Source: Papilionanthe hookeriana x Papilionanthe teres
Taxonomy: Eukaryota > Streptophyta > Magnoliopsida > Asparagales > Orchidaceae
Direction: 5' to 3'
NCBI GenBank assembly: GCA_022702705.1
Contig: CM040429.1
Coordinates: 3,774,073 to 3,838,072 of the forward strand
DNA: 64,000 nt
Position numbers and translations under genes: made by a program. Below are positions 24,600 to 35,969 of this stretch, in pieces. The notes beneath the pieces were generated by a model. That model was not told where the DNA came from and searched no databases. It saw only the letters and a list, made by a program, of their open reading frames with translations. Positions within the stretch are counted from its first letter, which is position 1, and every line of letters begins with the position of its first letter.

Positions 24600-25140
24600 T
24601 ATTGATGACCATGTCTGCAGAGATTTGAGCTTCGAGCTTCGATGCGATGGATGAGTATAATGTAAGAGCACACCGTCTCACGTATCGGTGTTGAATAGAA
24701 AGGTCCTGCGCAAAGCCCTCCAAGAAAAGCTTCTCAATAACTCTGAATCCACTGCAAGAATCTGGCGGACTTCAGTAGAGAACCTGCAGAAGTATTCCTT
24801 GAGGTATTCCCCTCATTCTAGCTAACTCCCAATAAGTGAGATGAAGATGATTATTTTATTTATTATGAACCGCTCTAAGAATAATCCGACAAACTCATTG
24901 AAGGGGTTGATGATGCACCCCGAAAAAGAGTAGAACCATGTGTGATCTAGACCCTTGAGAATCGTTAGGAACACTTGATAAAGAAGCCCATCAGAAGCAT
25001 GGTGAATGTGCATGATGGTTAGATTGTAGTTGACGTACTGATATGGAACAGTTACCCCTTCATAGGCATCGATGTTTGAGAGTTTAAAACCTGGTGGGAT
25101 AGGAAGTTGGAGAACTGCGTCAGCTAAAGGAGAGGATTCT
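24600..25140 (-). pseudogene. Retrotransposon gag relic (Tat/gypsy type)
   Basis: On the minus strand the frame from about 25139 to 24822 reads LPIPPGFKLSNIDAYEG, then a segment with SDGLLYQVFLTILKGLDHTW and NPFNEFVGLFLERF. This follows the Retrotrans_gag pattern of gypsy elements (PPGFK, then FP-TLKG-A-W, then F--L---F). After a stop, gag-like sequence continues in another frame (LKEYFCRFSTEV, near 24780). No start codon, zinc knuckle or full-length frame is present. The gag would form virus-like particles; this copy cannot. Confidence 0.7.
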
Positions 25141-25699
25141 TGGAATTTATGGTGAGTAGGGAAGCGATCTCATTTATCCAGAGGGAACTCTTGCCAAACT
25201 AGGCCATAACTCATCTCATATTATATCGATATAAGCGACAGTAAGGCAGGGTGGTTCCAGGTGAGTTGGATGAGACGAATAAGTGAAACTTGTAATGTTG
25301 AGAAGATTGGTGTCTCGTCTCGGCAGAGGAATGGTTTCATCAATAAGAGAGAACCCAGTGAGAGGGGTATTTATTGTTGAATGTTGAACTAATTGTAAGT
25401 AAGCCTCATTAGGTTGCGGTTATTGCTCCCCACGTAGGAGATGAAAGATCTCATGTTGAGTCTCCTCCATCCTACGTATGTGATCTTTCAGAGAATGTCC
25501 CAACATGACTTCTTCAGTGTGCTGATGCCTTCTACAGATGCCTTCTAGAGTAGGAGAATGCAGTGACTTGATGACCTTGGCTCCATGACTATCTTCTGGA
25601 ATGACGTGTGATAGAGCGAGATACCCATTTGTTGCAAGTGTTGTGCTTGATGACCATGCAACAGTTTTTATAAGTATTTTAGTGATGAAAATGATCTAG

Positions 25700-25718
25700 T
25701 TCCCACAAATGGTGCCAA
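25700..25718 (-). other. Primer-binding site of the gag-only element
   Basis: On the minus strand, directly after the LTR end, the sequence TTGGCACCATTTGTGGGAA differs at few positions from the TTGGCGCCGTCTGTGGGAA site common in Tat-type gypsy elements. It fixes the element's orientation and the LTR boundary at 25719. Confidence 0.7.
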
Positions 25719-26552
25719 TGCGTGCTAGAAAAGTCATAAAGAGAAAAAATCACGAGGCCTGAACAAGTTATAAAAATCCATTATAAGTTGATGATTACAA
25801 AAATTTATTGTCCCACAGGCGGGAACGTGTTATAAAGTCTTTTAAATTATGACGTCGATGTACGAATGAACTTGTTGTAAGGAGTGGGCATCAGATGATG
25901 AGTATCGATGGAGGATGATAAGTGATAGTCTACGACGGTTGGCGACAATCAAAGGTGGTCGACGATGATCGATGGCGGTCAGCGATGATCAATGATAATC
26001 GGCGACGGTCGACGAAGACATGGTGGTGCTGGACTTCAGCTCTTTCTCAAGCCTCTAGCTCTCCTCCTCCTCCTGAGAGGGTTGGGGTTTTATTTATAGT
26101 GTTTTGGGTGCAATTAATGCAAGAATATGAATCATTCTAATTGGATAGTATGGAGAGCTTCCTCCGATCAGACTGCGCTTGATGACATTGGAGTGTCTTA
26201 ATGATTTCAAAATTGAGCGATCTTCGGTTCGTTAGATTCTTCTTGTCGGGACGCTTGGTTCGATTATAGATTTGTTAGATTTGACATCCGTTCGACCTTC
26301 CAAATGTCTGAAAATCTTTCAAAAGTAGTTTAATAACTTTATTTGGGTTTGATTTGACTCGGGCTGGACTAATTTTGATATCATTGGATCCGTCTCATCG
26401 AGTCAATCGGTTTGACTATAAGTTTGCTGAAATTGGAGCTTTATATGACTCTTAATTGTAGTTTGAATGTTTTTTGCTCAAAAGTTCACCTTGAGATTTG
26501 TGTCATACCTTGAGATTCGTGTCTGAAGATGAAATTTATTGGCGGCTAATCA
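25719..26552 (-). repeat. Right LTR (5' LTR of the minus-strand gag-only element)
   Basis: It begins TGCGTGCTAGAAAAG next to the primer-binding site and ends CTAATCA. Compared with the left LTR it lacks about 100 bp near its start. The part at 25890-26030 is a cluster of short GGTCGACGATG-like repeats. TTTTATTTATAG (26088-26099) is a TATA box on the minus strand. Confidence 0.75.
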
Positions 26553-28589
26553 CCAATAAAATAAAAAGACAAAGTTTTGATGCAAAGAAGGGGATATGCT
26601 AGATGATCCTACTATCTAATGATTCCTAAAAGGGAGATCGTTGCACCTAATTATTTGTTGACCAGACATAATGTTTACTATTAATACTGGCATATTCTTA
26701 CAAGCTCCACATCAAAGTTAGTTTGATGTTGCCTTACTCATTTGAGATACTTCAAAAGGCTAGCTTGGCAAGAGATTTCACCTATATTTTTAACTATTTT
26801 GCCTTTAATTCCATACATTGATGTACCACTTGTTGATCTACAATTGGGTCAAGCATCTTTGAGTCCATTTGACGTGATTGTGCTTTTTAATAAAGATTAT
26901 TTTAAATTTATGATAGGAAAAATAATTTTATAAAACTGTGATGAATATTTCAAAAAATATATATATGTTTTAAAAGTTAGCCAAGATGTGTTTTCATTAT
27001 ATCAAATGTAAATAAAGAAATAAAATAAATGAAAAAGCATAAATTAGAAGTATGTGCCCATTAAAAAATGTGAAGCCCGTACTTTCACTGCACTTGCAGC
27101 AGTACGAGTGACGCCATTGTTATATCACTGAGCTCAAGCTGAAGTGTAAAGCAGAACATTCAAACATGATTCTGCATTAGAAAATATGCAGTGTGCCATA
27201 CGTGGAGTTGATGCACGGAACCCCGTATAATATTAAATCCATGCAAACAGAACTCAAATATCTAAGGATACAGTGAACCAATTGGAGCAATGAACATGGA
27301 CTTTGACTCAGTTGGGTTCGTAACATAGTCAACTATCTACTGGACTTTTTGTTTATTTTTATGATTCAGATTTAGTTATATTTACTAATTATTTCATCTG
27401 ATACGTTTGCCAAAGTTTTGAAACATTTGTGAATTGTTGAATGCTAATCTACCAAAAAATTATAACTCGAAGGTTAAAGCGTATCTAAGGCGCGAGAAGA
27501 AATAGAAAGAGAGAGAGAAGTTCATAGTAATGAACTGTAAAACGACTTTTACATTAGCCATTTTCTCCTAAAATAACTCCCTATTTAGAGTGAAGAGGGT
27601 GTTTTCTCCTATTTCAATAGGGAATTATAGAATATTTTAGATGTTTTATATGTATGAGCCAATGACACAAGCTACTTTCTAATTCGGTCAGCTGAGCTTG
27701 ATGAGACTTGGTTTAGTAATCTCCGATCATTCAGCTATATTGAGTCAAGGTTGATTGTCGACTTCGCACTGGTAGTATTGGCACGATTGACATGGCTTTG
27801 CTGATCGCCTAAACTAGTTTGATTGTCGACCAATTCATCCCAGGTGAGGAGCACTTGTTGGTTGTACGATGCTAGGCTATTGGGTAGATAGTGAATCACT
27901 CTAAACCGATAGGTATCTCAATTTCCAACAAGCAGAGCCAGAGGGATAATTTAGACTACTTGTGACATGGTCTCCTCTCGATCCTAAATAAGAAGCCTCT
28001 GGGGTGTCCGTGAGAAAATTTATAGTATTGAACAGCTAAATCTCTCATTGGTTTTCGACTCGGACTATTTGGACGTCTTTTGCCTTATAGACCCTGGCTT
28101 GGATGGATGGATCCGATCAGCTTTGGTTTTGGCTCTGGCTCGAACTGCTGCAACTGGTTAAATCAATGGGTATTCAGTTGGGGAGCCTTCCTAGTACTTT
28201 TACTTGTCTCCTGGACCATTGGATCTCCTCGAGATTTATGTTAGTAAATTGGATTAGATTTAAATTTTATTATTCACTAAACAGTTCAACAAGATTCTCC
28301 CAATGCTAATGAGGAAGAGTTTGATCAAAACGAAAATTAATCATTTAGATGTAGTTGACGACTCACTAATTATGATATAACTATCTATTGAGAGAGAAGG
28401 GGATCCCAAGTATTGGAGGACTGTCAAGGTCAAGGTGTAAAGTGTGTTGAATCTGCTCAACAAGTTACGAAGCAACCTACCCTGCAGGGTGACGATCTAC
28501 TAATTACTCAGCTGGAACATACACTGGAAGAGGATTGAAGAGTCCAAAAAGCTAAGAAAAGAAAAAAGGACAAAAGGAGATTGATGATC
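26553..28589. other. Intergenic DNA, no recognised gene
   Basis: No domain-bearing frame is seen. Some wording near 27600-28560 resembles plant LTR sequence (long runs with GTCGA/GATCG words) but no boundary or primer-binding site could be identified. Confidence 0.35.
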
Positions 28590-28965
28590 CTCTCGATTGA
28601 TATTGCTCTATTGACATTTGAGTGTCTTAATGGTGTCAGAATTGAGTGTTTTTGGGCTCATTGAATTTACCTCGCCAAGATGCTCAAGTAGATTACAATT
28701 TCATCAAATTTAGAATCTATTTTGACATTTTAATTGGGCATTTAATGACTTGAAATGTGCTTAATTTGACTTGTATTGAACATATTTTTAGTATCATCAT
28801 GTTCTTCTCACAATTCAGTCAGAATTACTGTAAGTTTGCTGAAATCATAGTTATGAATGATTTTTACTTCAAGTTTGAATGTTCATTGCTCAAAATTTAT
28901 CTTGAGATTCATACCACACCTCGAGACTCATGTCATACGATGATAATTTGTTGATGGTAAAATAA
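28590..28965 (-). repeat. LTR fragment of the gag-only element family
   Basis: From GACATTTGAGTGTCTTAATG to CATACGATGATAATTTGTTG the sequence aligns in order with the right-hand 40% of the LTRs at 23136 and 25719 (for example GTGTCTTAA-GATG-, TTTGCTGAAAT, CTTGAGATT). The rest of the LTR is absent or too diverged to see. Confidence 0.6.
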
Positions 28966-28972
28966 AACTTTT

Positions 28973-29206
28973 GGTAGATACAACTAAACCCTTATGTAAT
29001 TTATATATCTAATGCCTAAATTTAAATTTTTTCATATATGACATATTACTTATGCATGTAAATATGGACTTCACTTTTTAAAAACTTAAAATAGTAGTAT
29101 TTTTTATGTGATATGAAATATTTGAGTTGTATAAATATAAAATGCAAAGTCTTGGTGTTAGATATGTAAATACATATAAATTAACTGGCATGTATATGCA
29201 ATTTTA
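28973..29206. mobile_element. MITE of a family found four times in this window
   Basis: The outer parts are inverted: CCCTTATGTAATTTATATATC near 29000 faces TTAGATATGTAAATACATAT near 29159. The same arm words occur at 33017-33196, 37239-37386 and 41647-41868. It has no coding capacity and the boundaries are approximate. Confidence 0.5.
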
Positions 29207-32200
29207 TGATTCTTATTTGTCATTCTAATTAATTTACCCGTAAAATTTTATTTCCGTTATTAATGTGTGGCCAACTAAATATAGAGATATTTATATTCAA
29301 AATAATTTAGATAATATTAATGAGAAAACTTATTTATCATTTATTATTTTAAAGTTTTTTTTGGTATAAAAGAAATATATTAAATTTAAATTAAGCACAA
29401 TAATTTCATCAAATATAATTTAAATTCTTTTACATCAAAAATAAATAATGGTAGTTTTAAAATTTTGCAAATAAAGAAAATAGCTTGCCATGTTTTGTAA
29501 ATAATGATAAGTAATTTAAATTAGCATTTATATGACATTGTTTTTTGTAGTGATTTCAGTAGAGAGAAAGCTCTTTCATTTGTTAGTTAATACATTTTTT
29601 TGGTTGAGAGAGCAACTTTGCAATGAATGTAAAAATTTCTTAAGTAATTGCTCTTGTGGTGAGTTCACCAACTTTGCAATGAAAGCTTAGTCTACTTTGT
29701 TTTGTCTATATTATGAAAATATTCAGGAGCTCTTTTGTGAGAGTTAGTAAATTGTGTCTTAATTATGATATTTGTGAGATTCTTCAATTTTGTTTATCTA
29801 TATTGTTTTTTCTCATCTTAGAGCTCATTTTTTATCAATCTATCAATTTTTTTTGGCAAGATACATTATTTGATAAATTCTTACACAAATACTTCTACAA
29901 TGGATCTTTTTAGGATATATATATTTATAGAATCTTGGTTGAGATCAATATAACATGAAAAATTCTTAATTCTATTTGAATTGAGACAACGGAGTGTGGC
30001 TACAATCAAATAATGTTGATATGAAAGCATCCCAAGTTCTGCAACCAAAAAAAATTTATTGATATATGAGGTCTTTTTGTTTAGAAGATGTAATAGTATT
30101 ATGGATAGCACTTTCTATAGATTATTTGCTTGGCATATTCTAATGATGATTCGTCAAAACTTCCTACGAATATGTCTAATTTTAGGTCTTATTTTTCTTT
30201 GCCTTTTGCTTTGATCCCTGCTTTAAAAGCCCATCTTGTAGCTTAACAACAACAACACATCCAACTTATTATTGAAAAGCATAAAAGGAAAATAATCAAA
30301 TCGAAATTATTACTCGTGCAATGTTGAATGATTGCACATATATTCAAAAATTTGTACTTTCTTTTTGGAAATAATTTTGCTTTTTTACCTACTCTCTTGG
30401 CCACTATCTATCATTCCACAACATAGTATTAATTTTTTATATTTCATCTCAAACAAGGAAAACTCCATAAATCAATGTTTCAAGACCATGGACAAGTCAT
30501 AATTGTGTTTATAAAAATACTCTATTAGAGGAAACTAGCTCAATCCACATTAAAATTCTATCTACTTATTGACATAGTATAGGCAAAAATAAGTAACATG
30601 AAAAAAGCACATACTTTAATAGAAACTCTATTAAGTTTTAAATAGTAATTGCTCATTTGATTATTAAATTGACTAAAGTTTGCTTCCAAATACCAATCTA
30701 GTGAGATTGATCATTCTGTTAATTTTTTTATTTATTTTCTCTATTAGTCATCTTTACACAACCTTTTCTAGTGGAAAAAAATTAAGCTCCCATGTCTTTT
30801 CTATTTTTTTTCTTTTATTAATGAAAAGATTTATAATTTATGTAAAAAAAAAAAATTGCACTTATCATACAAGCACAAAAATTTATCATAAAATTTTGTC
30901 CTATAATTTAGGTATTCTTTAGTAATAGTTATTGTATTTGATAACAAATTTCTCTAACAATATACAGGTTTCAAAAATCTAAGCATCTAAGCAATGATTT
31001 TAGAAAGCCTAACTTTTATTAGTCTTATATAGAAAATTTCATATTAGAAATTACAAATTATATATCCTCTCTCTCCCTTCATATATATATTAGTCTTTTT
31101 TAAAATTAAGTTTAATTTTTGTCTCTTAATTCTTTTTCATAAAAGGTTAAAAGATATATATAATGTTAATATCACGATTTATTTATATTTATTACAAAAT
31201 AATTATTAGAAATTAAAATTTATAATATTTGATAATTAACTCTACCACTAACCTTTACCATTATTTTATAACTCAATGTGACATAATAAATTTATTCTTC
31301 ATAAATATGTTTAAACAATTTAATTGTATTTTATCTTATGTTGACCTTTTTTGCCCTAATTTTACCAATCAAATTTGATTTTCTTATGAACACATTTTCT
31401 ATTATTCATTGAAGAATGGTATTACAATACAATATCAATCGTGAGATCAATATTACATTATATCAAAAACTATGAAGTCAAATAATATCAAGTAATTATA
31501 TGATTTAGTATATTGTGGCACTTTTTTTTTAAGTTGAAAACTAACATTCACACAAATCATGACTTTACTTTGGGCTTCATACCTCTAATTTTATCTCTAA
31601 GGATATGTGATTGAGTCCATACAACTGTAATTACTTGGATAGAACATTTAAATTATTGTTCATTTTCTCTTGCATAAAGAGTTTTTGGATCTCTCTTTTT
31701 ATAATTAGGGTTATACCCATTTTAATATCAAGGGATGGTTTACAATTCCTTAAAGAAAATATGACTATTAACATTCTAGGTTTTGTTACCATTAGCTAAA
31801 ATTGGAAAAAAAAAACATAATTTTCTTTACTCTAGAAGATTGCATATCACACATACAAAGAGAGAGATACATAACTAGTATAATGAGTTCTTGAGTGAGA
31901 CAAGCATTGCTATTTTCTCAATAGTGATCGGAGACACTTCTTAAAGTCTTATTTAAGCCATGACAGAGTGTTTTAATATGATTGTTCTAACATATTAAGT
32001 TTAATATTTAGGCTTTCATGCTCATTGTTCTTCAATGGAAAAAAAAAGCTTCTTGAAGAGATTTAACTGCACCCAAAAGCCTATTTAATTATTAATTAAT
32101 TCTTGTGAGAAATATCATAATAAATTAAACAATAAAATTTTTTTTTTTTAAAAAAAGAGAAATGCTATGTTCCTTAATTTCTGTTTAAGAAAATTCAAAT

Positions 32201-32339
32201 TTCATATGACTATATATGCCAAACCATGATCATTATGTGATCATTTTTCTTAAAGATGGGCTACAAAATTTTAGAACTTTTTGAGAAAATTTAGTGAATT
32301 TCAAATCAATATTAACTTTAAACTATTTTTATCATTTGG

Positions 32340-32393
<54 letters not shown>

Positions 32394-33016
32394 GTTATAT
32401 TAACTCATTTTGAGTGAATTTAGTAAACTTCTTTATTTTTTAAATATGATATCAAACTTCACATTTCAAATAACCAATTAATTTTTCAATGAATAAAATG
32501 AATTTTTTATAAATCTTATCACTTTTTAAATTCACAGTCTAACTCAAACAACTGAACTCATCTGAGAATTTGTCTCTCCCCTTTTCTATTTAGTATCAAA
32601 TTGAAAACTGAGTTCATATTTCTGTATATCTTAACTAAAACTTATATTAGAAACAAATAAAAATGTCTCCCATTTCCCATTAAAATAAATTCAACCTTAT
32701 GATAACTACATTTAAAAGTTCAAATCGTATACTAATTTTAATAGATATTTACTCCCCTTTTTTTTATCTCTATAGAGAAAATTAAAAATAAAGATATTCT
32801 CAATAACATAAAAAAATTGAAAATTGAAAATAAAAAAAAGTATTCAAATAACTCAATAATAATAACATAAAACCCATAAATAATTATTTTAAAAAAGAAA
32901 AATATTATGCCCACCATACTCTCTCCTCCAAACTTCACAAAAGTGCAATGCCATCCATAATCATTAATCAGAGCCTCATAGTAAAAATAGAAATATAAAA
33001 TCTAAAAATAAAAGTA
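29207..33016. other. AT-rich intergenic DNA
   Basis: No gene is recognised over 3.8 kb. The open frames are short and AT-driven. A (TA)n tract lies at 32344-32389. Confidence 0.5.
32344..32389. repeat. (TA)n microsatellite
   Basis: About 46 bp of uninterrupted TA dinucleotides in AT-rich intergenic DNA. Confidence 0.93.
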
Positions 33017-33196
33017 ATTTACATACATAGCACCCAATTCTTACATATTTACTTATCTCACACCTAAACTTTAATTTTTACATCCAAAACACCTATGGAA
33101 ATAGTTCTCTAATCCACCTTTTCATAATCTTGTAAAAATTAAAATTTGGGCATGAGATATGTAAATACATGAAAAAGAGGTGTTATATATGTAAAT
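33017..33196. mobile_element. MITE abutting the 3' end of the ZHD gene
   Basis: ATTTACATACATAGCACC at 33017 faces its inverted partner ending TATATATGTAAAT at 33196. The arms pair imperfectly over about 70 bp, including TAATTTTTACA against TGTAAAAATTA. The element belongs to the family also at 28973, 37239 and 41647. It ends 7 nt before the ZHD stop codon (33204-33206), so the whole ZHD 3'UTR probably runs through it. Confidence 0.65.
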
Positions 33197-33203
33197 TTCC
33201 CAC

Positions 33204-33806
33204 TCACATTGATGTACCGCTCTTCCCATCTCCCCCAAGCTCCTCACTTTCACCACCACCACCAACCCCTCCTCCGCCGCACCCAACCACATCCCCATCT
33301 GAATTATTGGTCGCCGACGAAGAGTTTGCCGGTGCCGCCCCTCCTCCACCACCGGCAAGCCCGTTACCTTTATGGTTATGCATCCATACCCTAAAAACAT
33401 GACGACTAACTCCAATCTCCGCACAAAATCTCTCAACCTCTATCTCCTCCTCCGCATCCGACCTCCTCGGCATTCTCCACCCCAGCCGTTCAGCAAAGCT
33501 CCTCATTTGAGCCTTCTGTTCGCCGGTGAACTTGGTCCTGAATCTCCGCCGCCCGTCAGAGCGGTTATCGGAAACAGCCACGGCGGCGGTTTCCGACGGA
33601 TAGTAAGAGGAGTAACTGGAGACGTCGAGGAGCTTACGGTGGAAGTTGCGGTGACAACCGCATGCGGAGCAGAAATGGGTGGAGGAGATTGAATCCTCGT
33701 CGGCGGAGAACTCGCCGCAGCCGTCGGAGGCGTAGGCGCCGAGTGCGGCGGCGTGGTTTCGCATGCACTCGCCGTAGAGTTTCCGGCCTGATCTCAGTTC
33801 TTCCAT
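33204..33806 (-). CDS. Zinc-finger homeodomain (ZHD) transcription factor, intronless
   Basis: ZHD proteins are plant-specific nuclear factors that dimerise through an N-terminal zinc finger and bind DNA through a divergent homeodomain; members act in floral, leaf and stress programmes. The 200-residue product has the ZF-HD dimerisation domain at about 11-59 (YGECMRNHAAALGAYASDGC, then CSACGCHRNFHRK) and the homeodomain at about 85-147 (RRRFRTKFTGEQK ... VSRHVFRVWMHNHK). The tail (about 150-200) is rich in Gly, Ser and Asn. The single uninterrupted exon fits the usual intronless state of the family. Translation starts at ATG 33806, 75 nt inside a TATA box. WMHNHK replaces the more usual WMHNNK, a small departure in the recognition helix end. 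The CDS is far more GC-rich than its surroundings, as often in such genes. The exact ZHD number cannot be assigned. Confidence 0.93.
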   Translation of the reverse strand: MEELRSGRKLYGECMRNHAAALGAYASDGCGEFSADEDSISSTHFCSACGCHRNFHRKLLDVSSYSSYYPSETAAVAVSDNRSDGRRRFRTKFTGEQKAQMRSFAERLGWRMPRRSDAEEEIEVERFCAEIGVSRHVFRVWMHNHKGNGLAGGGGGAAPANSSSATNNSDGDVVGCGGGGVGGGGESEELGGDGKSGTSM

Positions 33807-33880
33807 TGCTGATTGATGAGTGGGGCTTTTTGAGCTGTTTATGAGATTGGGGTTTCACTAATGTTGGGACGTGGGGAAGC

Positions 33881-33888
33881 TTATATAG
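33881..33888 (-). promoter_or_regulatory. TATA box of the ZHD gene
   Basis: On the minus strand CTATATAAGC lies 75-82 nt upstream of the ZHD ATG, giving a predicted leader of roughly 45-50 nt. It is the only good TATA box in the proximal region. Confidence 0.7.
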
Positions 33889-34136
33889 AGCATGATTACT
33901 GTATTGTTTGCGTTTTCTGTGGGGATGAAGAAATTAAAAATAACAAGTCCAGATAGATTTGAGTTTGAGGTTAAAATAATATTATGATATTTTGTAAGAA
34001 AATGCTAAGATTTTGGACGTACTTCATGTTGATAATTTGTTTAGTTTTACGTTTACAAATTTGCTGAACTTTATGCTTAATTTGTTAAATAATGCTTGAA
34101 ATTTATATTACTAATGCAACAAGGTGAGAACAAAAA

Positions 34137-34139
<3 letters not shown>

Positions 34140-34199
<60 letters not shown>
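34140..34199. repeat. (AT)n microsatellite
   Basis: About 60 bp of AT dinucleotides, directly beside the SINE at 34219-34422 and 330 bp upstream of the ZHD start codon. Confidence 0.95.
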
Positions 34200-34202
<3 letters not shown>

Positions 34203-34218
34203 TTTATTTATTTTATTT

Positions 34219-34422
34219 AAAAAAAAAAAAGATTGATGGACCGGCAGAACCACCGATCAACCCTTAATGCGCTAACTCCTGTCAGGTCTGGGAGCCGATG
34301 CAATGTGCAATAAATTCGAGTATCACCTGCCTTAAGGAGACACTGCACTAACAGGGGATTTGAACTCGGGTCCTCAGGGGACTTACGACTTTCAGAGAGG
34401 TTGCTCTACCAACAGGCCACGG
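34219..34422 (-). mobile_element. tRNA-derived SINE ending in a T run
   Basis: On the minus strand it starts near 34422 with an A-box region TGGCCTGTTGGTAGAGCAAC (34419-34400) and a B box AGTTCAAATCC (34366-34356). It ends in a T run (the A run at 34219-34230). The tRNA-like head plus terminal T stretch is the design of p-SINE1/Au-type plant SINEs. It is about 200 bp long and separate in sequence from the SINE at 22526-22640, which ends in poly(A). Confidence 0.75.
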
Positions 34423-35029
34423 AACGCGTGCTAGAAAATTTGCAGCGATAGAGTAATGGATTATCATCACAGCATTGCACGAGAATTCAACACACACTCA
34501 GATAAAAACAAAATATAATTAAAGATATGAAGTGACAAAACAACACAAAGTGTAGAGAGCTACAAAGAGCTGCACAAACCAAACACACATATAAATTTAC
34601 AAACTACAACACGTGCAGGAAAAGTTACAAATACTGACACACTGTTACAAAGTGCTAAGAAAAATTCATCAATATAGACATACATTCACGGAGTATTAAT
34701 GTACATCAAGATCTTCCTCCCTCTTCATGGATGTTCTCGTGCTAGTCATTTTTAACTTCTTCACATTTCCAAATAAGAAATAAGATCTTCATCTTCTTGG
34801 CTATGTTAATTGATCTCCAAAGGACAATATCTATTTTGCATTATATATTATTTTATGCTCTTCAAAATATATTATTTATTTGTGAATACACACCTTTGAG
34901 AAAAGATTTTCCTCATCTCTGGTGAATGACGATATCATCTCAGGATTATGATACTTCTATTAATTTTTGGGGGGCACGGTCGGGGATTCCTGGACATTTA
35001 CATCTCAAAGTGAGGAAGAACTCCTCATG
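34423..35029. other. Sequence resembling the start of the gag-only family LTR
   Basis: From GCGTGCTAGAAAATTTGCAG (34425) the sequence follows the first 110 bp of the LTR at 23136 (ATTATCATC, CAACACAC-CTCAGATAAAA). The similarity then fades. It may be the edge of another, diverged copy. Confidence 0.4.
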
Positions 35030-35365
35030 AAAGCAGAATAATATTGCAGAAATAACATTGTTGTTGTGCAAATGTAACACAGAATGGACATCGAAGTTGC
35101 GCAATAACAACGTAGAAGGAACTTTAACGTTGCATGATAGCTGTGTAGAAGGAACACTGACGTTGCGCAACCACGACGCAGATGGAACTCCATATTATGC
35201 AATATCTGGCTAAAAGAACTCTGGGAGTTGTGTTATACCTGCACAAAAAAGACACAATATTAGGCCAAATGAACTCTGGGGGTTGTGCCACACCAGCACC
35301 ACAACTGGTCAAAAGAACTCTAGGAGTGTTCATAATGCTAGCACAGAAGAACACACAATAATAGG
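35030..35365. repeat. 33-bp minisatellite, diverged, about ten units
   Basis: Units of about 33 bp follow one another, for example GTTGCGCAATAACAACGTAG, GTTGCATGATAGCTGTGTAG and GTTGCGCAACCACGACGCAG, each followed by (A/T)GGAACT-like words. Because 33 is a multiple of 3, translation of either minus-strand frame shows an 11-residue period (NVSVPSTQLSC, NVKVPSTLLLR). There is no supporting gene structure, so this is a repeat rather than a protein gene. Confidence 0.75.
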
Positions 35366-35969
35366 TCAATTAACCTCAAACACCTCACGTAAGAAGATTA
35401 CATTTTCCCCTCCCTTTTTGTCTTCTTTATAGACTTCAAAGGGTAAAAATTGCTCCAAAACTCCTCAAAACCACTAAAAAATAGTTCAACCTAAGGCAAT
35501 TCAAAAGAGTCGCTCGATTTCACCCGATCAAGTTGTTGTCTTGCACAATTTGCACGTCTGCACGTGTTTCACATGTTTCCACACACGCAAGATCGCTACT
35601 TAGACGATCTCAATCACGGATTTACGCAACCTGGTTGCAACCCAACGGGCAATGAATTTAAACAACACAATTTTCAGTTGTAGTTATTGACTCGGCCCGG
35701 CATGCCTTCAGATCAACCAGCTCTGGTGCCCGAAGATAGCTCGACCTGACCCATTTTCGGCCAACGCTTACTCCGTCGACCACATCATTTCCCCTTTATG
35801 CGCGCTCCCACGATCGTCAACCACTAGTCGCCACCGTTGTCGATGTTCACCTAGCAAGCAACGACGTCGATCGTCTAAAAACTCAAATTTTATGAATATT
35901 TTTTCATGTTTTTTTGTTTTTTTCATGTTCGTACGAGCAAGTAAAATCATCCAAACATTGGGAGGAAAT
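35366..35969. other. Intergenic or internal-element DNA
   Basis: No gene is recognised. The right end (CATTGGGAGGAAAT, about 35956-35969) is purine-rich and directly precedes the LTR copy that starts at 35970, so it may be the polypurine tract of a plus-strand element whose body is no longer recognisable. Confidence 0.35.

Larger units (their letters stand above)
23136..26552 (-). mobile_element. Two-LTR retrotransposon carrying only a gag relic (TR-GAG-like)
   Basis: Two direct repeats, 23136-24061 and 25719-26552, align throughout and start TG and end CA. Read on the minus strand, the internal 1.66 kb begins with a primer-binding site (25718-25700) and holds a gag relic (25140-24600), but no protease, reverse transcriptase or integrase. 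That is the layout of TR-GAG or LARD non-autonomous elements of the Tat/gypsy type, which depend on enzymes supplied by relatives. No matching target-site duplication is visible (GATGA at left, CCAAT at right). Confidence 0.72.

Noticed and set aside
33372..33692. 106-codon plus-strand frame, and others overlapping the ZHD gene
   Set aside because: They are antisense or shifted shadows of the GC-rich ZHD CDS, whose zinc finger and homeodomain are unmistakable.
34356..34419. Possible tRNA gene
   Set aside because: The A and B boxes are good, but no acceptor stem or anticodon arm forms. The T-tailed layout is that of a SINE.
35030..35365. CRISPR-like array
   Set aside because: The units are contiguous, diverged 33-bp minisatellite repeats without conserved repeat/unique spacer alternation, in a plant nuclear context.
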